From Posidonia oceanica (Eukaryota > Streptophyta > Magnoliopsida > Alismatales > Posidoniaceae): a DNA stretch of 64,000 nt. A program made the translations under genes and the position numbers. Under the pieces are notes generated by a model that searched no databases, was not told where the DNA came from, and saw only the letters and a list, made by a program, of their open reading frames with translations. The DNA lies in NCBI GenBank assembly GCA_037176725.1, contig JAZBRS010000020.1, forward strand, positions 86,312,001 through 86,376,000, given 5' to 3'. Positions 34,778 through 46,151 of this stretch are shown in pieces. Every line of letters starts with the position of its first letter. Position 1 is the first letter of the stretch.

Positions 34778-35255
34778 TTGCCAGTCGATAAGTCCGATAT
34801 CTTATCATCTCTTTCCCTTTGCCGGTCGATAAGTCCGATATCTTATCATTCCTTCATCCCCTCTTTGCCGGCTGATAAGTCTGATATGTTATCATTCTAT
34901 TCTTTTATTCATTTGCCGGCCGATAAGTCCGATATCTTATCATCTCTTTCCCTTTGCCGGCCGATAAGTCCGATATCTTATCATTCCTTCATCCCCTCTT
35001 TGCCAGCCGATAAGTCCGATATCTTATCATTCTATTCTTTTATTCATTTGCCGGCCGATAAGTCCGATATCTTATCATCTCTTTCCCTTTGTCGGCCGAT
35101 AAGTTCGATATCTTATCATTCCTTCATCCCCTCTTTGCCGGCCGATAAGTCCGATATCTTATCATTCTATTCTTTTATTCATTTGTCGGCCGATAAGTCC
35201 GATATCTTATCACCCCTTTCCTTTTACCAGCCAATAAGTCCGATATCTTATCAAT
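34778..35255. repeat. 135-bp higher-order tandem array in element B
   Basis: Three monomers of 41, 46 and 48 bp form a 135-bp unit repeated about 3.5 times; monomer starts recur exactly at 34786, 34921, 35056 and 35191. Every monomer carries GATAAGTCCGATATCTTATC, a hairpin with six-base arms. Spacers are T-rich. The 210-residue ORF across it is a repeat artefact. Confidence 0.88.
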
Positions 35256-35261
35256 CTTTTT

Positions 35262-35396
35262 CTTATCAATCTTTTTCAATCAATCAATCACTCTTTTTCT
35301 TATCAATCAATCAATCACTCTTTTTCTTATCAATCATCAATCAATCAATCAATCCCTCTTTTTCTTATCAATCATCAATCAATCAATCAATCACTG
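35262..35396. repeat. AATC simple repeat with TTTTTCTT runs
   Basis: CAATCAATCAATCA tracts alternate with CTCTTTTTCTTAT. It separates the two hairpin arrays and looks like slippage growth. Confidence 0.85.
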
Positions 35397-35397
35397 C

Positions 35398-36440
35398 TCT
35401 TTCCGGTTGATAGGACCGTAAACTATCATCTTGGGCTGATGTCTTATCTAGCCCGCAGTTGTGTTATACGGCTGACATCCAGTAACTGTCCCTCGTAATT
35501 GCACTTTCCGGTTGATAGGACCGTAAACTATCATTCTCTGGCTGATGATCCAAAACTCATCCTTGGCTGATATCCAAAACTATCACTTGCAATTACGTTA
35601 TACGGCTGATATCCAGTAACTATCCCTTGCAATTGTATTTTCCGGTTGATAGGACCGTAAACTATCGCTCCCGGTTGATAGGCCCGTAAACTATCGCTTC
35701 CGGTTGATAGGCCCGTAAACTATCGCTTCCGGTTGATAGGACCGTAAACTATCACTTGCAATTGCATTATACGGCTGATAACCAGTAACTATCCCTCATG
35801 ATTGTGCTTTCCGGTTGATAGGACCGTAAACTATTCCTCTCGGTTGATAGGTCCGTAAACTATCGCTTCCGATTGATAGGTCCGTAAACTATCGCTTCCG
35901 GTTGATAGGACCGTAAACTATCGCTGTGCCAATCATGTTATACGGCTGATATCCAGTAACTATCACTCGCAAATGCCCTTTCTGGTTGATAGGACCGTAA
36001 ATTATTGCTCCCGGTTGATAGGCCCGTAAACTATCGCTCCCGGTTGATAGGCCCGTAAACTATCGCTTCCGGTTGATAGGACCGTAAACTATTATTCTCT
36101 GGCATTTGCGTTATACGGCTGATAACCAGTAACTATCACTCATGGTTGTACTTCCGGTTGATAGGACCGTAAACTATTGCCCCTGGTTGATAGGCCCGTA
36201 AACTATCGCTCCTGGTTGATAGCCTATAAACTATCGCTTCCGGTTGATAGGACCGTAAACTATCCTGCACAATCATGTTTTACGGTTGGTATCCAGTAAC
36301 TATCACTCACAACTGCTTCCGGTTGATAAGTCTGTAAACTATCGCTTCTGGTTGATAGGTCCGTAAACTATCGCTTCTGGTTGATAGGTCCGTAAACTAT
36401 CACTTCCGATTGATAGGACCGTAAACTATCCGACCGATAA
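35398..36440. repeat. GGTTGATAGGACCGTAAACTATC array in element B
   Basis: About 25 monomers of 27-35 bp carry GATAG paired with CTATC around GACCGTAAA. Between them, about eight units with TACGGCTGATATCCAGTA form the first type of hairpin (TACGG with CC-A-GTA); two units have TTGGCTGATATCCAA. The two hairpin types of the dual unit have thus expanded separately. Confidence 0.85.
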
Positions 36441-36974
36441 GCCTGACACCTTATCACCCTTTTCGCGCGACATTGTACCAGGAAGGCAAAGTCCCGCATC
36501 CCCTTGCGATAGGAGAGTCGGCCTCTCTCCCCTTGCACCCTTTTTGCTAGCTTGCTCCTCGGGCGGAGACAAGCTGCAGTTTTCTTTCTCGCCCTGTCGC
36601 GCAAGTTTGGCCTGCCTACTGGGTCTTTGTGCCACATCGCATTTCTCTTTTAGCATTCTTTTTTTGCATCATCTTTGCACTTCCCTTTTCTAGCACTGCA
36701 TACTAGTCCAGCATCATCATCATCTTGTGCCGCATCAGCATTTTTAGCTGTACTAACTTTTGCGCTAACGTCTGCATTGCATTTGCATTGGCATGCATTG
36801 CATACATTGCATCTCATCCATTTGCACCTGCACTTTGCATTACGGCAACGAGCTACGACTTTTGATGCATTCGCCGAATAAGTAACTCACGCTAATAGCA
36901 ATCTTCTGCTCCCGTCGGTCAGATGGGGTGTCTTGTCAACCTTGAGCAGTGGCCTCGCTTCGCTTGACCTCGCT
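36441..36974 (+). other. 3' non-coding end of element B
   Basis: Contains AGGAAGGCAAAGTCCC and GGAGAGTCGGCCTCTCTCC-like paired arms, then a GCAT-rich stretch, and the conserved approach to the polypurine tract (GAATAAGTAACTCACGC, GGGGTGTCTTGTCAACC). No ORF of interest. Confidence 0.55.
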
Positions 36975-36988
36975 CAGGGAGGGGCATC
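36975..36988 (+). other. Polypurine tract of element B
   Basis: CAGGGAGGGGCATC directly before the TGTTGACACCCC of the 3' LTR. Confidence 0.85.
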
Positions 36989-39900
36989 TGTTGACACCCC
37001 ATTTTGACAGACTTGATCAATTGGAAACCTCTAGTGGCTTTTGGATCCAAATCTAAGTCCAAACCTACACATTCCTTTTCATCCTTCTTTCCAAAACTAG
37101 CCCAAACTTAACCTAGAATTACACCCCTTTCCCAAGCCCAAAAACTACCCAAAAACCATAGGAAAAATCACCATCCCCAACTTAGCAAACTTACCCAAAA
37201 ACTCTCAAAAATTTCAAACCAAAACCACTCCCAAAAATCCTAGAAAACCTAGGTAAAACTACCATTTTTCTACACGTCAGAACCCTTCCAAAACTTTCCC
37301 AAAACTAAACCCAAACCCTAGGTCAAATACTAGAGACCCTAGACCACACACTCTCCAAATTTCACCCCTTTTTTAAACCCCTAACCCCTCCATTTACCCA
37401 AATTATCCTTTTCTCTCTCCTAGATTATTCTTTTCTCTCTCCTCTCTCTCTCCTGATTATCCTCCTTCTTTTCACCCCCTTCTCTCCCTTCTTCTTGCCT
37501 GCCTGTGGGCCCCCCTTGTGCATCTATCTCTTCTGAATCTTATTTATATTTTTATCTTATTTTTAGCATTTTCTTTGGCTTTCAAAAAATTATTTTCTCT
37601 CCACTCCTCTCTTTCATCTTTATTCCCTCATTTCTCCTTTTTTCTTCTTCCCTTTTCTTCTCCTTCCCTCTCTTCCACTAAATCCCTAAAAAATCCGTAA
37701 AAACTTTTAAAAACTCTAAAACAAAATGAAAACAAACCAAAACCCTAAAAGAAATAATTAAAAACATTAAACAAACAATTAAAAACCAAAACCTAACTAA
37801 ATCTAGCTAAAATGGAAAACTAAGAATGCAACTTAAAAATGCAAAACAAACAAAAAGAAAATACTGTAAAATCAAGGAAAAAACCAAAATGTAACCAAAA
37901 CAAGCCAAAGTAAAAATCCTATTAAAAATAATCAAAAAACAAATCCCAAGAAGAAAGAAAACAATTAAGAAAACATTAAGACAACTACTTAAGAAAAAGA
38001 GAAACTTAACAATCCTAAAAAGAAACAATTTGAAAACTTAATTAAAAAAATAAAAACAACAATCAAAAATATAAAAACACTTAATCAAAAGCTTAACAAG
38101 AAAACTTAACTAAAAAATATTAAAAGAATTTAACAAATAAAATTAAAAAACAAATCAAAGAAGACTTAAGGGAAGAAGATCAAAATCAAAAATCTAAAAC
38201 TCACCCTAATTAATTTAAAAACAAACTTTAAAAAATCCTAATTAACATCCCAAGTATTTAACAAGAAAAACATAATTAAAAAACAATTTAAAAGACTTAA
38301 AAAACATTTGAACAAATCAAAAACAAAGAAAACCCTAATCAAAGCTAAAACTTTTCTTAATTAACTAATTAAAAAACAATCTTATAAAAACCAAACTAAA
38401 ATCCTAACTGAAACACAACTACCCTAAAAACATTTTCAAATCTTTTCTATTTCTATTTTATTTTTATTTTATTTTAATTTTTCTTCCCCTTCTTCCTTTC
38501 TTTTTCTTCTTCTTCCTCTCTTCTTCTTTCTTTTCCAACTTTTCCTTTCTTTTCTATGGCCCAGTCCGGCCCGTTGGCCCTCACCACCTTCCTTCTTTCT
38601 TTTCTTTCTTTTATTTCTTTTCCCCAGCTCGTGGCCCAGCCCGCAGTCCACCTTCTTCCTCTTCTTCCCTCCTTCTTCTTCTTCTTCCTCCACAGTTCCC
38701 CTCCCGCCAATCTCCCTCTCCTCTTCAAAAATTTGATTTCTCTTCTCCCTCCCGATCACCTCACCTCCAGCTCAGTTCTTCCTTTCTCGCGTCTCAGCAG
38801 GATCTCCGGGGACATTGATTGCGCATCGCCTCCATCGTCCATCGCTGCTGCCAACTGCTGCTCTCGTTGGTGGATTTCAAAATCCAGCGCGCATCGTCCT
38901 TTAGCAGCTGATAAAATCCCTAGAAATCTCCTCCTTCTTTTGCCTTTTTTCGTCGTCCGAGAGAGAGCAAGGAAATCCAGAGCAGAAGCCACCCATTCCT
39001 CTCCTTCTTCCCCACTGAAATCAGACCTCTTCTTCCTCTTCCTTTCCACTGCAATCCAGAGCCTCCAACTCCATCCAAATCACTCCCATTTCCTCCCCCA
39101 AATCCACCCAAACATCCCAGCATCCCTTCCCTTGCTTCCACGACCAAACCGTCTCTGAATTCACTTCCTAATCACCTGAAACCACAACAGAACCCAACAC
39201 CACCTCCACTCCAAAATTCCTGTCTACACAGACCCACAAATCCCCCCAAACTTCTCCCAGCAAACCACCGGAACACCACCTTCCTAAATCACCAGAGCCT
39301 TAGCCATCTCCTCCCCCACAGCCGAAGCCATCCACAGCAAACACCTTTGCCCCTTTTTTCCCAGAAAATCACCCAGCGACCAATCTCCCTCTCCAGCCTT
39401 TTCCTAGCCCTCCTAAGCATCCGCACACACTCACCAAGCAACCAGAAGCTCGCCAGTACCCTCCAATTGAACCAAGGAGCAGTACATCACCACCCTCACC
39501 TCAGACGACCTCCTGTGCACCCAAAAGTGCTATTTCTTGCTCCGGTCGTCGAAGCTGCCTTCCAACCGTTCAGCAAGCTCCGGAGGACTCCGCGGAGCAG
39601 TTCCTAGCGCCCGCGAGCCACTGACGACGTCTCCAGTAGCCGGACGACCACCGTCGGCATCTGCAGAACCCACCTACGTCGAGGGGAATGCTTCGGACGC
39701 CAGAATAGGTGCCATCTCTTCCCATTAGTTTAGTTCTTTCCTCTGCGTGCTTCCTGGCCTGTTAGAATAGGATTCCAGCCCCTCCTACCCAGAGTCAACG
39801 CCGCCGCTTCATCTTCTTCTCCGGCGAGCTCCAGATCAGATTCGCCGCTCCGGTCTGCAGAACTCCGTTCTGAGCGTCGTCCGAGGTTCGCACGGATCCC

Positions 39901-42900
39901 AGGATCACGCCGGTGCCTTCAGGACGTCCTCCCGTCGCGCCGATCATTCGGTCGACCTCCGGAAGTCCAGTAGCCCACTATCGAGCTCTCCGATCTGCTC
40001 CGGGCCACATCACGAGACGCCGATGCCTCTCCGAGGTCCGTCAGCCTCCAGTGAACGTCGCCGACCCTTCAGCGTGTCCCCAGCAGCCCCCCTCCGCCAG
40101 TCATGGCTACTGGTAGCTTCTGCTACAGTGCCATGGCCGCTGGTTTTATACTGTAGCTTTATTTTCTATTAGCTAAGCTATTTTGCCATTAAATTGCATT
40201 TCCAGTTCCTATTTTTATTTATTATATTCTGGTCCTGCCGTCGTTTATAATTCATTTAATTCTGAATTTAAATCTTATTAAATTACATGAAAAACTTAAA
40301 AAACTGTCTAATTGCATGTTGGTCCTTCTACTGTGTTTTCTACTTAAGTTCATTTTAGTTCAGGCCCTCTAGTTTTTCATTATTGCATGTTAGTCCTTTA
40401 ATTAATAATCTGATTTAATGCTTTAAGTTTACCTTAGTAAATTGCATTTTTAAACCCTGTCTTTTTCATCATTTGCACTTTAGTCCTCTGTTCTGTTAAC
40501 TTATGCATTTATTTTTCAACTTTTCTTACTGCATTGCATTATTTTGCCCATGCATTTTAATTTTTACATATAGGTCCTCCATATCATGCACAGCATCTGT
40601 TTTTTTTTTAACTTTTACCTTATTAAATTGCATTTTAGACCCTGCATGTTTAAAAATCACACATAGGTTCTCTGCATGTTTATAAAACTCATTTAAATGC
40701 ACATTTTTGCTTATAAAATTGCATCTTAGACCCTGCATATTTAAAAATTGCATATAAGTCCTCTGTTTGCATTCTCAAACCATGTAAGATCACTGTTTTG
40801 CTTACAAAATTGCATTTCAACCCCCCTACATGTTTCAAAATTACATGTTAATCCTCCATATGATTTCAAAACTTATCTTAATGCATGTTTACCTTATAAA
40901 ATTGCATTTTGAACCCTGCATTTTGCAAAATTGCACTTAGACCCTCCAGTTTTCAAAAAGCTTGCATAAAAGCCCCCTAACTTTTCAAAATTTTTGCATT
41001 TAGACCCCCACTTTTTCAAAAATTGCACATAAGTTCCCAAGTTTTCTGAAAAATCATCCTTAGGTATTTTCTTGCATTTCTGCATGCATTGCACTCATGC
41101 ATCTTTGCATTTGGCATTCCTGCACACACTTGAGCATTCTTAGCTCCCATTTACATGGGAGGACCTGTTTGCACATCCCTAGGACCTCTTGTACACCTAG
41201 ATCCATCTTTCTCCCCTGTTCTGGCCCCTCTGCTTTGAAATTGGGATATCTTCAGATCTGACCGTTGGATCTTCTCAATCAAGCTACCTAGACGACCCCG
41301 GCGGAGCACTCTTCAGCATAGACCAAGCAGTTCTCAGATTAGGCTTCAGATTTCCTAGGTAAGTCCTCCTGAACCCTTGCACAGCATTCATTTGCACACC
41401 ATTTGCATTGTAAGTATTGTTTTTGCTTTCTGATTTCTCGAGCATGTAGATTAGGACCTCCTATTCTCATCTATCAACCCTGTCTCCTCTTTTTGCGTAC
41501 TCCTAGTGCTTTGTGTCGCGTTTCCCCTGGATTCACCACTAATTGTGACTTCCTTCTCCCTTTTCCACGATCCGATCGCACCGTGAGCTTTTGGCAGTGT
41601 GCGAGACACATCGTTGGACACTTTGGTGGGAAACAGTCACAAAACAGTGGTAATCCCTCCACTTGCTTCTCTTCCCCTTTGTAGGTCTTCACACTTACTT
41701 TGCGCGGTCCTTAAACAGTGTCTGTTCTCACACACGCACTGTTTGCCTCCCCCTTGCTTCTGTTGCTCTTCCTCCTTGCACCTGCATCTGCATGGCTTCG
41801 TCGATGTTTTATTTCGTCTACCTTGGTACCGTTTTGCGTGCCCGCTCTATTTTCGACACCTTTTTGCGTGCCCGCTTCACTTTTGGCACCGTTTTGCATG
41901 CCTGCTCTGTCTTTGGCACCGCTTTGCGTGCCCGCTTCGCTTTTGGCACCTTTTTGCATGCCCGCTCTGTTTTTGGCACCGCTTTACGTGCCCACTTCGC
42001 TTTTGGCACAGTTTTGCTTGCCCGCTTTGCTTTTGGCACCACTTTGCGTGCCCGCTTCGCTTTTGGCACAGTTTTGCGTGCCCGCTTTGCTTTTGGCATC
42101 ATTTTGCGTGCCTACTCTATCTTTGGCACCGATTTGTGTGCCCGCTTTGTTTCCTCGCACTGTTTCGCATGCCGCTTTGTTTTCTACACCGTTTTGCGTG
42201 CTGGCTTTGTTTTCTCCCACCGTTTCGCGTGCTGCTTTGTTTTCTTGCACCGTTTCGCGTGCTGCTTTGTTTTCTTACACCATTTCGCGTGCCACTTTGT
42301 TTTCTGCACCGTTTCGCATGCCGCTTTGTTTACTTGCACCGTTTCGCGTGCCGCTTCTGTTTCTCACATCGTTTTGCGTGTCTTATGCCATTTTCTCTTG
42401 CATGTCGCCTACATTGCTTGGTTTTACTGCCGTTCTTCTTTTTTACTTGCATTTGCATATAAGGCAGTGATGCTTACTGCCTGGAGTTCTCACGAGTCAG
42501 GTTTCGCCCGATTCGGAACACAGACAGCATTGCTGAGCGCTTAGACTGCACGTTTACTTCCTTGCATTGCATCCCATCACTTAGAGCACACCTATGAGCA
42601 TTCATTCATTGGCATTTAGGCATTCAAACCTGCATTTCCCTGCATATGCGAGTGTAAGCCTAGAAAGATCGATTCTCGAGCATGTCGGGGGTGCCTAACA
42701 CCTTCCCCGCACGTAACAGGAGTCGTTGCCCAGTCTTTTGGCCCGTAATGACCATATTGCCCTTATCCTAGGCATGAGTCATATCATTTGCATTCATTTG
42801 CATTTGTTTTCCTTTGCATTGCTTTGCATTGCATCTTTTGCTTGGTTTTGCGTGTTAACTCACGCATTTTCCTGATTTTCCTTGTCTTCCGATAATAGAC

Positions 42901-43081
42901 ACGGTGGCGACTCTGAATTGTCTTATCTTCTTCTTTTCTTATCTTTTCTCCCCTGTTTTAAGTGTTTTTCGAGTTGAGCCCTCCTCCTCGGACATAGTCG
43001 CTTATAGTGAGCCTGATTCCGATCGGTGCACGCGAGCTTCTAGTAGTGTGCATGGACGATCTGAACATCGGGATTACTTCA
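36989..43081 (+). repeat. Element B 3' LTR
   Basis: The LTR is 6,093 bp, starts TGTTGACACCCC and ends ATTACTTCA, where the 5' LTR has ATTACTACA. It matches the 5' LTR over its full length with scattered substitutions and small indels, and a longer minisatellite. The conserved block is at 42666-42760. Confidence 0.92.
41820..42369. repeat. CACCGTTTTGCGTGCCCGC minisatellite, long allele
   Basis: About 18 units of about 30 bp, compared with about 11 in the 5' LTR. The first units are of TTTTGGCACC type and the last of TTTTCTTGCACC type in both LTRs, so growth occurred mostly in the first type. Long ORFs here (41599-42544 and minus-strand ones) are repeat artefacts. Confidence 0.85.
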
Positions 43082-43090
43082 CTATCAGTA

Positions 43091-44257
43091 GTTCAGCCCT
43101 CGCCTTGCAGATCATTTGATCCCTGTCCTGTCCCCTTGCATTTCCATGCTCTGCACATCCTCATGCATCCCTTCTTGTTCTGCCTCTCGCATTCGCACCC
43201 CCTGCACTTGTACATCCCCATGCATCTCTTTCTCTTCAAGCATACCTCGTCCGCAAGAAAGAATCATCCTTAATCAAATCATCATTGTCATCCTCTTCTA
43301 TCGATCATGCATTGCATCTGGCCCGATGATGAAATCGGACGTGCTAGCCTGCTCTGGAAGGAGTCCCCCTTGCCTCACATGACACTACTTAAATGTCTTA
43401 GCTAGTGAGGGAGCCACCACTCAGTGAGAATAGGCAAAATATTCAAACCCCCTAGGACTTGCATCTCCTGTGGGAGATAAAATGCTAGGGTGTGAGCAAG
43501 AGTGTAAGCAAAAAATATATGTCTGAGCATGGGCATAAAAGAAAAGAGCAAATAGATGGCAAAGGCAGAAGTAGGCCCTAGAGATAGAGGCGTGCGGCGT
43601 AACCTTGTCCCTCCAACTTCCCTTGGAGAGGAGTCGAAGTTCGCGCCTAGCAAACCTACAAGCCCTATAGGGTCTAGACACCCCTGCCTAGCAAGCAGCT
43701 CCCCAACTTCCAACCAGGTGCCCATTACCTCCAAGTTAGGAATAGGGAAAAACATGCACGCCTATGAGGGAGCAAAAAGAGCAAAAAATGAAAAGAGTAG
43801 GTGTAGATCCTTGAGAGTTTGGCGTGGAGCCTGTCCTCACTACACCACCACCCCCGCATTGCAAATACCTTTCCCAGAGCGCCAACAGCAAGTTAGGAGT
43901 TTGAGTAGAGTCCAGTGAGTCAAGGACCCCTCTCTTCCTCTGTAGTAGGTGCTAAAACACTCCATATGTTGAGGGCTACAGCATACCAAAAAATCATGCA
44001 TATGTCTACAACATATCCAAAGTCTTGCATACATCTATAGCACATCGATCGTAGTTCCTGCATATACCCTTGCATATCAATCATAAACCATGCATGCAAG
44101 CTCTGCATCAATCGTGCCACTTCTTTTATCATCTCGCCCTGCAAGGCTAGGTTCGGCGCTGAGACAGTATTTCTATCAAGCACGCGTCGACCCCCTTCGA
44201 GCTGCACTGGTCTAGAGCACCGACCAGCTATCCCCCTATGCATTGCCTCGCTTTCTC
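43091..44257 (+). other. Conserved 3' non-coding stretch of element C
   Basis: No gene seen. It aligns with B over much of 31660-32760, for example CTGCTCTGGAAGGAGT, TTAGCTAGTGAGGGAGCCACCA and CAGTGAGTCA. Conservation of non-coding sequence between diverged elements hints at a function for the RNA or at recent common origin. Confidence 0.6.
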
Positions 44258-44333
44258 GATGCCAGGGACGCTTCAGCTACCCCTGGTATCATCCCTGATA
44301 CCAGGGGCATCAATTTTGCTACCCTCTGGTATC
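44258..44333. repeat. GATGCC four-arm module, first copy in C
   Basis: Arms GATGCCAGGG, CCCCTGGTATC, GATACCAGGGGCATC and CCTCTGGTATC. The second and third arms form a perfect stem of 11 bp around ATCCCT. Confidence 0.8.
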
Positions 44334-44339
44334 GCCCCT

Positions 44340-45402
44340 CCTTCCATTCTCCTTGCGTGACTTCGCTCCGTGCGGACAAAGTCCTTTGCCTGTTTCCTCG
44401 TTCGAGGTCAGGTCCGCTTGTTTCCTCGGGTGAGGACAAGCTTTGCTGGGCTCCGTGCAGACAAAGCCCCTACCTGTTTCCTCAGGTGAGGATCAGACCC
44501 CGCTTGTTTCCTCGTGCAAGGACAAGTGCTTGCGTAGCTCCGTGCGGATGGAGTTTCCCTGTTTCCTTGGGCGAGGATCAGGCCCGCTTGTTCCTCGACC
44601 GAGGACAACCCTATGCGTGCCCCGCTCATTTCCTCAACTGAGGACGAGCCCCCTTTGGTGACTTCGCTCTGGGCAGACAAAGTCTCCTGTCTGTTTCCTC
44701 GAGCGAGGACCAGGCCCTGCTTGCTTCCTCAGGCGAGGACGAGTCCCCTTTGGCGACTTTGCTCCGGGCGGACGAAGTCTCCTGTTTGTTTCCTAGGGCG
44801 AGGATCAGACCCCGCTTGCTTCCTCGGGTGAGGACAAGCCCCTCTTGTGGCTCCGCTCCGGGCGGACGGAGTGCCGCTTGCCTATTTCCTTTGGTGAGGT
44901 CAGGCCGACTCGCTTCCTCAACCGAGGACGAGCCCCCTTCGGTGACTTCACTCTGGATGGACGAAGTCTCCTGTTTGTTTCCTCAGGCGAGGATCAAGCC
45001 TTGCTTGCTTCCTCGGCCGAGGACGAGCCCCCTTCGGCGACTTTGCTCCAGGTGGACGAAGTCTCCTGTCTGTTTCCTCAGGCGAGGATCAGGCCCTGCT
45101 TGCTTCCTCAAGCGAGGACAAGCACCCTTCGGCGGCTTCACTCCGGGCGGACGAAGTCTCCTGTCTGTTTCCTCGGGCGAGGATTAGACTCCGCTTGCTT
45201 CCTCGTGCGAGGACAAGCCCCCCGGGTTCCGTCCGCACGGAAGCCCCGCCCCCCCGCTTGCTTCCTCAGGCAAGGACAAGTCTTTCCCAACTTCGTCCGT
45301 GTGGAGTCCGTGCTTGCTTCCTTAGGCGAGGACAAGCTCTTCTCGGAGCCCATATGCTCGGAGTCCTTCCCTGTATCCTTGTGCGAGGATCAACCCTTCT
45401 TT
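44340..45402. repeat. Tandem array of about 95 bp units in element C
   Basis: About eleven units contain a stem CTTCG...CGAAG around CTCCGGGCGGA and two short stems of type CCTCG...CGAGG. In some units the latter read CCTCA...TGAGG (44632), so both sides changed together. Spacing between units is 91-96 bp (44695, 44790, 44886, 44977, 45073, 45167). Frames stay open by chance over parts of the array. Confidence 0.85.
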
Positions 45403-45479
45403 CAATGCCACTGGTGCTTCGGCTGTCCCCTGGTATCATCCCTGATACTAGGGGCATCTATTTTGCCGCCCTTGGTATC
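45403..45479. repeat. GATGCC four-arm module, second copy in C
   Basis: Arms AATGCCACTGG, CCCCTGGTATCA, TGATACTAGGGGCATC and CCTTGGTATC. With the first copy it brackets the 95-bp array, which suggests that the array grew inside a duplicated segment. Confidence 0.75.
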
Positions 45480-45487
45480 TTCTCCCA

Positions 45488-45642
45488 GGCTAGCAGCCCA
45501 AATTGCTCGGTCGACAACCGTCACCCTGTCTGGTGTTCCTTTTCATGGGCTGATAGCCCTAACTATCCGGTGGTGAGCTCGTCAACTCCTTGGGCTGATA
45601 GCCCTAACTATCCGGCAATGAGTCCATCAACTCATTATTCAT
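45488..45642. repeat. Dual-hairpin units in element C
   Basis: A diverged unit, then two close units starting GGGCTGATAGCCC. In the last, the second hairpin is AATGAGT with ACTCATT around CCATCA, a stem different from all others but still perfectly paired. Confidence 0.78.
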
Positions 45643-46138
45643 TACATCAGCACTACATGCTAGATAGCTGCATCAGCATCATGCACGTAATCGCCGCATG
45701 TTTCCCCTAGTAGGGTCGCATTTCGCATCGCATGCATGCATTGCTCGCGCCTCCCCTAGCGGAGCCCAGCGCGGTGCACCATAATTGCATATTGGTTTAA
45801 CATCAACTTTAACATTAGCAGCATATCATCATGCATCAACATGGCATCCCCTCATGCATAGTATCAATATGCATAATTGCATATTGGTTCAACATCAACA
45901 TTAACATCAACAGCATATCAACACCGCATCAGCATTCACATTTGCACTAGCATCTGCATTAGCATGCATTACATTAGCATTAGCATCCTACATCTGCACT
46001 CGCATTGTGGCATCGGGTCATGATCTCCGGCGTATCCACCAGATAAGTGACTCACGCCTACAATGCCTGGCTCTCTGGCGTCAGGTGGGGTGTCTTTGTC
46101 AACCCTGAGCCACAGTCTCGCTTCGCTTGACCTCACTC
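45643..46138 (+). other. GCAT-rich 3' end of element C interior
   Basis: Words such as AACATCAACA and TTAGCATTAGCATC, then the conserved approach to the polypurine tract (AGATAAGTGACTCACGCC). No ORF of interest. Confidence 0.5.
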
Positions 46139-46151
46139 AGGGAGGGGCATC
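46139..46151 (+). other. Polypurine tract of element C
   Basis: AGGGAGGGGCATC before TGTAGACACCCCC. Confidence 0.82.

Larger units (their letters stand above)
15460..43081 (+). mobile_element. Element B: complete Tat/Ogre LTR retrotransposon
   Basis: B is 27,622 bp and flanked by the 5-bp duplication CTATC (15455-15459 and 43082-43086). In order it has a 5' LTR, primer-binding site, leader, gag-pol, a non-coding stretch, an extra ORF, hairpin-repeat arrays, a polypurine tract and a 3' LTR. All structural parts for autonomy are present, but gag-pol and the extra ORF carry many stops, so the copy itself is inactive. The size, LTR length and dual RNase H fit the Ogre branch of Tat. Confidence 0.93.

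Noticed and set aside
34778..35410. 210-residue plus-strand ORF rich in Ser and Pro
   Set aside because: It is the translation of the 135-bp higher-order repeat and the AATC simple repeat.
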